This document shows, one piece after another, positions 58,121-64,000 of a stretch of DNA of 64,000 nucleotides. Each line of letters begins with the position of its first letter. Position 1 is the stretch's first letter. Where the stretch lies: contig NZ_BOPC01000007.1 in assembly GCF_016863555.1 (NCBI RefSeq), positions 1 through 64,000 of the forward strand, written 5' to 3'. Position numbers and translations under genes: made by a program. Under the pieces are notes generated by a model that had not been told where the DNA came from, searched no databases, and saw nothing but the letters and a program-made list of their open reading frames with translations. Origin of the DNA: Micromonospora qiuiae. Its GTDB lineage: Bacteria; Actinomycetota; Actinomycetes; Mycobacteriales; Micromonosporaceae.

Positions 58121-58227
58121 CTCCGGTCCTTTCCCTTCGAGATTGGCTACTCCCCGACCGGCTCCGGCCTGGCCGGACCGGCGGTCGACGCAGCTGTCAC
58201 CAGCAGGGTCCAGAGGCAAACCCTAAC

Positions 58228-58256
58228 CCTCTACTAGAGGGTTAGAGTTATGTCAA
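58228..58256 (-). promoter_or_regulatory. ftsZ promoter with overlapping palindrome
   Basis: TTGACA (58251-58256), 17-base spacer, TAGAGG (58228-58233), about 108 bases upstream of the ATG. The near-perfect palindrome TAACCCTCTACTAGAGGGTT (plus A; 10-base arms, 58224-58244) covers the -10 and half the spacer, so a protein binding there would block the promoter. Confidence 0.65.
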
Positions 58257-58372
58257 CCACTGATCCTCTTCCGGGCAACGTAAGCGCACCAACGCGCCGA
58301 GCCAAGGACCTGCCCGGCGTGTCGCCGGTCGAGCGCCACGCCTCACAGCCGGCGCTCTCGCTGACCCGCCAC

Positions 58373-59188
58373 TCACCGGAAGGTGACCACGTCCGGCGCG
58401 CTGACGTCGATCCGGGCAGCCTCCTGGTCGAGCAGCGCGGTGGCCACCCGAGCCTTGTCCGAGCCACGGGTCGCGTCGCCCCAGAACACCGTACGGTCAC
58501 CGCGCAGCACGACGCTGATCCGGGCCAGGCTCTCGACGTTGAGCTCCACCAGTTCCGCGCGCAGCTGCGGGGTGAGCGCGGCGAGCACCTCCAGCCCGGC
58601 CCGGGTGGCCGGATCATCGGGGCCGGGCTCGGCCAGCCGGATCAGCGGCAGACCATCGGGACGCTGCGGCAGCGTCCGAAACGCCACCCCGGCGGCGTCG
58701 AGCACGACGAACCGCTCGCCACGGGGCACGACCGCCACACCGGTCCGTTCGGTCAGCCGGACGACCAACGTGTCCGGCCAGTCCCGGGTCACCGTCACCC
58801 GCTCCACCTCGGGCAGGGCACCGATCCGGTCGGCCAGCTCGGCCAGGTCGATCCGGGCCAGCGGAGCGTCGTCCGGCACCCCCGCCGCGTTGCGCACCTG
58901 CACCGCGGTCACCAGCTCGGCGCCCTCCACCCGCACCTCACGCACCCCGAACAGGCCGGTGCCGAGCAGCGCCCAGGCCACCAGACCGGCCAGGGCGAGC
59001 ACCCCGCCGGCCACCGCCCAGGGCAACGCCGCGCGCATCCGGCGGCGCCGGGCCCGCGCCATGAACCGTCGGGTGGAGGCGGGCACCGCGTCGCGACCGG
59101 CACGAACCAGCTGCCACCGGCGGGGTGAGCGCCGCCCCCCGCCACCGTCGACTCCGGTGCCGCGCCCGCGAGCCGGGCCCGGACTCAT
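58373..59188 (-). CDS. ftsQ: Cell division protein FtsQ
   Basis: 271 residues. Basic cytoplasmic N-terminus, one membrane helix (AALPWAVAGGVLALAGLVAW), then the POTRA domain (FGVREVRVEGAELVTAVQVR, then LPEVERVTVTRDWPDTLVVR) and the FtsQ beta domain. Joins FtsB/FtsL in the divisome. ATG overlaps the murC stop by 4 bases. Confidence 0.95.
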   Translation of the reverse strand: MSPGPARGRGTGVDGGGGRRSPRRWQLVRAGRDAVPASTRRFMARARRRRMRAALPWAVAGGVLALAGLVAWALLGTGLFGVREVRVEGAELVTAVQVRNAAGVPDDAPLARIDLAELADRIGALPEVERVTVTRDWPDTLVVRLTERTGVAVVPRGERFVVLDAAGVAFRTLPQRPDGLPLIRLAEPGPDDPATRAGLEVLAALTPQLRAELVELNVESLARISVVLRGDRTVFWGDATRGSDKARVATALLDQEAARIDVSAPDVVTFR

Positions 59189-60720
59189 TCCGCCACGGGC
59201 GCCGCGCCGTCCACCCCGACACCGCCGGAAACGGTGTCGCCGATGCTGACCGACCCGCCGGCCAGACCATTCGAGACGGTGCCGACCGGCGCCTGCGGGT
59301 CGGCGGTACGCGCGGTCAGCGCGGCCAGCAGCTCGTCACCCATCAGCGAGATCGGCGGTGCGCCCATCGTCACCACCACGTCGCCGGGGCGGGCCCGCCG
59401 GGCCACCTCGACCGGGACGTCCTCCCACGAGTCGACGAAGACCTTGCGCTCCGCCGGCAGCCGCACCGCCTCGATCACTTCCGCGGACCCCTCGCCCGGC
59501 CCCCGCTGCTCCCCCGGCCCGAAGACCTCCAGCAGCACCAGCTCGTCGGCGAGGGCGAGCGCCTCGGCCATCTCCGCCAGCAGATCCCGGGTGCGGTAGA
59601 GCCGGTAGGGCTGGAAGACGACGATCAGCCGGCCATCCCCGGCCACCTCCCGCAGCGTCCGCAGAGCCAGGGCCATCGCGGTCGGGTGGTAGGCGTACTC
59701 GTCGTAGACCAGCACATCGTCGGCGACCCCCTTGCGCTCGAACCGGCGGCGCACGCCGGGGAACGCCGCCAACGCGGCCTCCGCCGCCTCGCCCGGCAGC
59801 TCCAGCAGGTGCGCGGCCAGCACCGCCGAGGCACTGTTGAGCCCCATGTGCCGCCCCGGCACCGGCAACCGGAACTCGCCCAGCAACCGGCCGTCCATGT
59901 GGGCGAGGTAGCGCACCCCCCGGACCGAGGAGGCCATCTCACTGCACCGCAGGTCGGCGTCGGCGGCCTCGCCGTAGGTGTACACCCGGCGCCCCTCGGC
60001 GCGCAGCGTGGCGGCCAGCCACCGCCCGCCGGCGTCGTCGGCGCAGGTGATGATGAAGCCCGCCGGGTCGGTGAGCCGGGCGAACTCGGCGAAGGCGGCC
60101 TCCAGGTTGGCCAGGTCGCCGTAGGTGTTCAGGTGGTCCGCCTCGATGTTGGTGATGATCGACACGAACGGGCGGTAGATCAGGAAGGAACGGTCACTCT
60201 CGTCCGCCTCGACCACGAAAAACTCGCCGGTGCCGTGGTGCCCCCCCGAGCCGACCTCGGAGATCTCCCCGCCGATCACGAAGGAGGGATCCATCCCGGC
60301 CTGCTGAAGCACCTTGGTGACCATGGAGGTGGTGGTGGTCTTACCGTGCGTACCGGTCACGGCCACCGTGCGCCGACCGGTCATCGCGGCCGCGAGAGCC
60401 TCCGCGCGGTGCAGCACCCGCAGGCCGCGCCGACGCGCCTCGACCATCTCCAGATGGTCGGCCGGGATGGCCGAGGAGTAGACCACCGTGTCGACCCCGT
60501 CGAGGTTGGCCGGCTCATGGGTCATGTGGATGGTGCCGCCGAGCGCCCGCAGGCCCGCCAGAGAGGGCCACTCGCGCAGTTCGCTGCCGGAGACCGGCAG
60601 GCCACGGGTGAGGAAGAGTCGGGCCAGGCCGCTCATCCCGATCCCGCCCACCCCGATCAGGTGGATGTGGCCCAGATCCTCGGCGGTCAGGGTGCCCGCC
60701 GGACTGAACGTACCCTTCAT
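59185..60720 (-). CDS. murC: UDP-N-acetylmuramate-L-alanine ligase
   Basis: 511 residues. Adds L-Ala to UDP-MurNAc. HLIGVGGIGMSGLA at the N-terminus, ATP loop GTHGKTTTTSMV (about 117), VVEADESDRSF and NIEADHLNTYG. Two conserved blocks of the C-terminal domain deviate: YDEYAYHPTAM where DDYAHHP is usual, and FQPYRLYRTRD where FQPHRYSRT is usual. C-terminal 40 residues form a Gly/Val tail. Overlaps murG and ftsQ by 4 bases on each side. Confidence 0.95.
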   Translation of the reverse strand: MKGTFSPAGTLTAEDLGHIHLIGVGGIGMSGLARLFLTRGLPVSGSELREWPSLAGLRALGGTIHMTHEPANLDGVDTVVYSSAIPADHLEMVEARRRGLRVLHRAEALAAAMTGRRTVAVTGTHGKTTTTSMVTKVLQQAGMDPSFVIGGEISEVGSGGHHGTGEFFVVEADESDRSFLIYRPFVSIITNIEADHLNTYGDLANLEAAFAEFARLTDPAGFIITCADDAGGRWLAATLRAEGRRVYTYGEAADADLRCSEMASSVRGVRYLAHMDGRLLGEFRLPVPGRHMGLNSASAVLAAHLLELPGEAAEAALAAFPGVRRRFERKGVADDVLVYDEYAYHPTAMALALRTLREVAGDGRLIVVFQPYRLYRTRDLLAEMAEALALADELVLLEVFGPGEQRGPGEGSAEVIEAVRLPAERKVFVDSWEDVPVEVARRARPGDVVVTMGAPPISLMGDELLAALTARTADPQAPVGTVSNGLAGGSVSIGDTVSGGVGVDGAAPVAE

Positions 60721-61823
60721 CTGGCCACCGCCTCGTGGACGAAGTTGAGCAGCGCCTCGTCGCCGTCGCGCCGCCCGTAGGCCGCCGCGGCGGCGCCCAT
60801 CGCGTGCAGCCGCTGCGGGTCGCGGATCAGCGGGATCACCGTACGCTCGAGCCAGTCCGGGGTCAGCTCGGTGTCGTCGACCAGCAGCCCGCCACCGGCC
60901 TCGACCACCGGCAGCGCGTTGCGCTTCTGCTCCTGATTGCTGTGCGGGTACGGCACGTAGATGGTCGGCAGGCCGATCGCGGCCACCTCGGCGCAGGTCA
61001 TCGCCCCGCCCCGGCCGAGCATCAGGTCCGCCGCGGCGTACCCGGCGTCCATGTCGGACAGGTACGGCAGGGTCACGTACGGCACCGGAAGGTCGGTGGG
61101 GATCGGCACCGGCTCGTTGCGGGCGCCGATCACGTGCAACACCTGGATGCCGTTGCGGGCCAACTCCTTGGCCGCACCTGCGACGGCGAGGTTGATCGAC
61201 CGGGCGCCCTGCGAGCCACCGGCGACGAAGAGCACCGGCAGGTCGGGACGGAGTCCGAAGTGGGCGCGGGCCGCGCCCTGCATGGCAGCCCGGTTCAGCC
61301 CGGCGATGCTGCGCCGCAGCGGCACGCCCACCACTCGCGCATCGCGCAGCGACTCGGCCTGGGACGGCTGGTGCGGGAAGCCGACCGCCACGTGCTTGGT
61401 GAACTTCATGCCCAGCCGGTTGGCCACCCCCGGCGGCACGTTGACCTCGTGGATGACGATGGGCAGCTCGCGCCGCCAGGCAGCCAGGTAGGCCGGCACC
61501 GAGACGTACCCGCCGAAGCCCACCACCACGTCGGCGCGTACCTCCTCGATGATCTTGCCGGCGGCGCGGGCCGCGGTCCACATCCGACCGGGCGTGCGGA
61601 CCAGGTTCATGTTGATCGACCGGGGCAGCTGGTAGGCCGGGATGTTCCGCAGTTCGTAGCCGGCTGGCGGAATCAACTCGTTCTCCAGGCCCTTCGGCGT
61701 GCCGAGGCAGGTGATCCGGACGCCGGGGTCGTGTCGGCGCAGGCAGTCGGCGAAGGCGAGCAACGGGTAGATGTGCCCCCCGGTGCCACCTCCCGCGAGC
61801 ACCACCGAACGCAGCGGACCCAT
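60717..61823 (-). CDS. murG: UDP-GlcNAc lipid I transferase MurG
   Basis: 368 residues from ATG at 61823 (GAGGAG 6 bases upstream; a GTG one codon before is possible). Makes lipid II on the inner face of the membrane. GGGTGGHIYPLLAFAD at residues 11-26, FGGYVSVPAYLAAW, GGSQGARSINLAV and GRGGAMTCAEVAAIGLP, all typical of GT28. Coupled to ftsW upstream and murC downstream. Confidence 0.97.
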   Translation of the reverse strand: MGPLRSVVLAGGGTGGHIYPLLAFADCLRRHDPGVRITCLGTPKGLENELIPPAGYELRNIPAYQLPRSINMNLVRTPGRMWTAARAAGKIIEEVRADVVVGFGGYVSVPAYLAAWRRELPIVIHEVNVPPGVANRLGMKFTKHVAVGFPHQPSQAESLRDARVVGVPLRRSIAGLNRAAMQGAARAHFGLRPDLPVLFVAGGSQGARSINLAVAGAAKELARNGIQVLHVIGARNEPVPIPTDLPVPYVTLPYLSDMDAGYAAADLMLGRGGAMTCAEVAAIGLPTIYVPYPHSNQEQKRNALPVVEAGGGLLVDDTELTPDWLERTVIPLIRDPQRLHAMGAAAAAYGRRDGDEALLNFVHEAVAR

Positions 61824-63535
61824 CACCGTCTCCTCTCGTCCGCCGACCCGCCGCGACCCCGGCCGTCCCGGGCGCCACGCGGTGCGGCCTGGTCGTCCCT
61901 ACGCCGCTTGCGCGCCTGGGGCACGGTTCCCCGGGCGGCCGACGGCGGCGCCGCACGGCGACGCCGGCCGGGAAGCGGCGGCAACGGTGCCCACACTAGT
62001 CGGACCCACCGGGCCGGCGGACGGGCATGCAGCGCTCGGGCCGCATCGGGTTCCGCGCGCGCGAACGAGGCCAGCATTCCGACCGCCGCCAGGGTGACGA
62101 CCAGGGCACTTCCGCCGACCGAGATGAACGGCAGCGGCACGCCGGTCAGCGGCAGCAGGCCGATCACGCCGCCGATGTTGATGAACGCCTGCCCGACGAG
62201 CCACGCCACGGCCCCGGCGGCGGCAAGCCGACGGAACGGGTCGTCGACCCGCCGGGCGATGCGCAGCCCGGTGTAGGCCAGCACTGCGAAGAGGCTGACC
62301 ACCACCGTGCAGCCGACCACACCCAACTCCTCGGCGATCACCGCGAAGATGAAGTCGTTGTCCGCCTCGGGCAGCCAGGCCCACTTGGTCCGCCCCTGGC
62401 CCAGGCCGGTGCCGAACCACCCGCCGTTGGCGATGGCGTACCGGGCCTGCACCATCTGGTAGCAGAGATCGTTCCTGCACTGCTCCAGCGGCGGTGGATT
62501 GAAGAAGACGGTCAGCCGGGCCAGCCGGTAGTTCTCCTCGCCCCGGACACCGGAGCCGGCGCCGAGCGAGGCGACCGCGACCAGCAGACCGATGCCGACC
62601 AGCCCGATCGCGCTGAGCGCGGCGAAGATCCGCAGCCGTACCCCCGCCGCCCAGAGCAGGCCGACCACCAGGGCCAGCAGGCAGAGCATGCTGCCCAGGT
62701 CGTTGTAGCCGACCAGGACGAACAGCAGGCCGACCACCGGAAACAGCGGAGTGGCCAACTCCCGCCACCAGCCCAGCGCCGCGCCCTTGCGGGCCAGCAC
62801 GTACGCCCCCCACAGCACGAGCGCGAACTTCGCCAGCTCGGAGGGTTGCAGACCGATGCCGCCGACGTACAGCCCGAGCAGCTCGGCCTCCAGCGGCCCG
62901 ATCCTCGCCGGAGCGCCGGTCAACCGCCCGTACGCCACCAACAGGTTCAGCAGCACCAGCAGCCCCACCGCGACGGCCAACACCGGCCGGCCCAGCGCCC
63001 GGTAGGTGCGGGCCGGCAGCCGCTGACAGGCCCAGAACGCCACGATGCCGATGAAGGCGAAGATGCCCTGCCTGGTCAGGGAGGCCGAGGCGTTGCGGCC
63101 CTCGGCGTAGTCGCGCACGCTGGTGGCCGAGAAGACCATGGTCAGGCCGATCAGCAGCAGCAGCCCGGCGCTGGCCAGCAGCAGGTGGTAGGAGGCCAGC
63201 GGCCGGGCCAGCAGGCCCCGCAGCGCGGCGAGCCCGCCGATCGCATCCAGCCCGCGCCACGGGCCGTCGCCCGGTTCCGCGCCACCCCCGCCCGGTTCCG
63301 CCGAGCGCCCCGTACCGGCCGAACGCGCGGCACCGGCCGCGCCCGAGCGCGCGGGTCGCGAGGCCTCCTCGGTCCCCACCGCGCCGCTCGACCCACCACC
63401 AGCCTTCGCCGCCCCGCCAGTCGACCGGCGGCTACCCGGCTCCACGCCCTTCTCCTCGCGCGCCTCCCCCACCACGCCATCATCGCCGCTACCGCCACCC
63501 GGCACTGCCGGTACCGCACTCTCGGCGTGTCGCAC
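61823..63535 (-). CDS. ftsW: Lipid II polymerase / division protein FtsW
   Basis: 570 residues. Start chosen at GTG 63535, where GGGGGGAG lies 5 bases upstream; longer frames to 63619 run through the inverted repeat. The first 120 residues are a Gly/Ala/Ser/Arg-rich cytoplasmic part, longer than usual. About ten membrane segments follow with SEDS motifs: LLIGLTMVFSATSV, GIGLQPSELAKFALVLWGAY, NDLGSMLCLLALV and the late GVPLPFISVGGSALVVTLAA. C-terminal tail strongly basic. Partner of murG; mraY is next upstream with no murD between. Confidence 0.94.
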   Translation of the reverse strand: MRHAESAVPAVPGGGSGDDGVVGEAREEKGVEPGSRRSTGGAAKAGGGSSGAVGTEEASRPARSGAAGAARSAGTGRSAEPGGGGAEPGDGPWRGLDAIGGLAALRGLLARPLASYHLLLASAGLLLLIGLTMVFSATSVRDYAEGRNASASLTRQGIFAFIGIVAFWACQRLPARTYRALGRPVLAVAVGLLVLLNLLVAYGRLTGAPARIGPLEAELLGLYVGGIGLQPSELAKFALVLWGAYVLARKGAALGWWRELATPLFPVVGLLFVLVGYNDLGSMLCLLALVVGLLWAAGVRLRIFAALSAIGLVGIGLLVAVASLGAGSGVRGEENYRLARLTVFFNPPPLEQCRNDLCYQMVQARYAIANGGWFGTGLGQGRTKWAWLPEADNDFIFAVIAEELGVVGCTVVVSLFAVLAYTGLRIARRVDDPFRRLAAAGAVAWLVGQAFINIGGVIGLLPLTGVPLPFISVGGSALVVTLAAVGMLASFARAEPDAARALHARPPARWVRLVWAPLPPLPGRRRRAAPPSAARGTVPQARKRRRDDQAAPRGARDGRGRGGSADERRR

Positions 63536-63558
63536 TTGCACTCCCCCCGACCCCGCAT

Positions 63559-63621
63559 CGTTGACCATGAAGTTGTTACCGCGACACGCCGGGCGGGACG
63601 ACAACAACTTCATGATCAACG
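63559..63621. repeat. ATGAAGTTGTT inverted repeat between mraY and ftsW
   Basis: Arms GTTGACCATGAAGTTGTT (63560-63577) and AACAACTTCATGATCAAC (63603-63620) pair at 17 of 18 positions and the pairing extends by one C/G outside; 25-base GC-rich loop. I recall the same GTTGATCATGAAGTTGTT palindrome scattered through Micromonospora and Salinispora genomes. It lies 27 bases after the mraY stop codon and 24 bases before the ftsW start. Confidence 0.8.
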
Positions 63622-63647
63622 CGGGAGTGCCCCGGGGAGGGGCGGGG

Positions 63648-64000
63648 TCAGCCCATGTTGGCCAGGAAGTCGCTGTAGAAGAGGCCCAGGGCGATGGCTA
63701 CGCCGATGCCGGCGATGATCCAGAAGCGGACCACGATGTTGACCTCGCTCCAGCCCGCCAGCTCGAAGTGGTGCTGGAGGGGGGACATGCGGAACACCCG
63801 CTTGCCGGTGGTCTTGAAGGAGATGATCTGGATGACCACAGACATCGTGATGATCACGAAAAGCCCACCGATGATCGGCAACAGCAGGATGGTGCGGGTG
63901 GACATCGCCATGCCGGCGATCAGCCCACCGAGACCGAGTGCCCCGGTGTCGCCCATGAAGATCCGGGCCGGTGAGGTGTTCCACCACAGGAAGCCCACGC
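63648..64000 (-). CDS. mraY: Phospho-MurNAc-pentapeptide transferase, C-terminal part
   Basis: Last 117 codons only; the gene continues beyond the window. Transfers phospho-MurNAc-pentapeptide to undecaprenyl phosphate (lipid I). Visible: the catalytic loop [20 protein letters not shown], the His motif [16 protein letters not shown] and three membrane segments. Upstream of ftsW on the same strand; a 112-base gap holding a palindrome lies between. Confidence 0.96.
   Translation of the reverse strand, partial: VGFLWWNTSPARIFMGDTGALGLGGLIAGMAMSTRTILLLPIIGGLFVIITMSVVIQIISFKTTGKRVFRMSPLQHHFELAGWSEVNIVVRFWIIAGIGVAIALGLFYSDFLANMG

Noticed and set aside
60721-61956. Extended N-terminus of MurC in the same frame
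   Set aside because: Lies out of frame over murG and reads as Arg/Ala/Gly noise; the MurC start at 60720 is set by the ATGA overlap.
63561-63974. 137-codon plus-strand frame starting in the palindrome before ftsW
   Set aside because: Antisense to mraY and starts inside an inverted repeat; no family features.

Overview
The window reads as a stretch of core chromosome from a high-GC actinomycete, most likely a Micromonospora-type member of the Micromonosporaceae. Support for this: almost all codons end in G or C; GTG and TTG starts and ATGA/GTGA gene overlaps are common; a DUF5753 regulator is paired with DUF397; SepF, YggT and DivIVA lie beside ftsZ with no ftsA; the HisA homologue is of the PriA type; and short palindromic repeats of kinds I recall from Micromonospora and Salinispora are scattered between genes. 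No rRNA, tRNA, CRISPR array, prophage or insertion sequence was seen.

Layout. 0-9.5 kb: accessory and poorly characterised genes (a cut-off secreted protein, TerC, a zinc-ribbon protein, a DUF5753/DUF397 pair, small hypotheticals, an AbiEi/DUF559-like protein, and an FtsK/SpoIIIE-type ATPase coupled to a membrane protein). 9.7-16 kb: glutamate synthase gltBD. 16-26.4 kb: a flavin monooxygenase, lgt and the tryptophan cluster trpE-trpM-trpC-trpB-trpA, with hisI upstream. 26-40.6 kb: an accessory block with an ABC drug/export cassette and its TetR regulator, a heterodimeric ABC exporter, an orphan terpene synthase, a long-chain acyl-CoA ligase, LtrA, and a divergent MocR/YczE pair. 40.6-46.7 kb: the histidine operon hisD-hisC-hisB-(small membrane protein)-hisH-(small membrane protein)-priA-hisF. 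46.7-51 kb: a LON-domain protein, a DUF2567 protein, and a MinD-like ATPase next to a repeat-bearing membrane protein. 51-64 kb: rluD, lspA, a DksA/TraR-like protein, DUF167, then the division and cell-wall cluster divIVA-yggT-sepF-yggS-ftsZ-ftsQ-murC-murG-ftsW-mraY, cut by the right edge.

How the genes work together. The his and trp clusters share one enzyme: actinobacterial PriA does both the HisA and TrpF isomerisations, and no trpF is present here. Lgt and LspA are the first two enzymes of lipoprotein maturation. The division block links Z-ring assembly (FtsZ, SepF), polar growth (DivIVA) and lipid I/II synthesis (MraY, MurG, FtsW, MurC). Most of the core genes run on the minus strand, and their order matches what is known from Streptomyces. 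The 26-40.6 kb block looks inserted between hisI and hisF.

The most unusual feature is not a protein system. Several families of short dispersed repeats sit exactly on gene ends and gene junctions, and some supply the stop codon of one gene and the start codon of the next.
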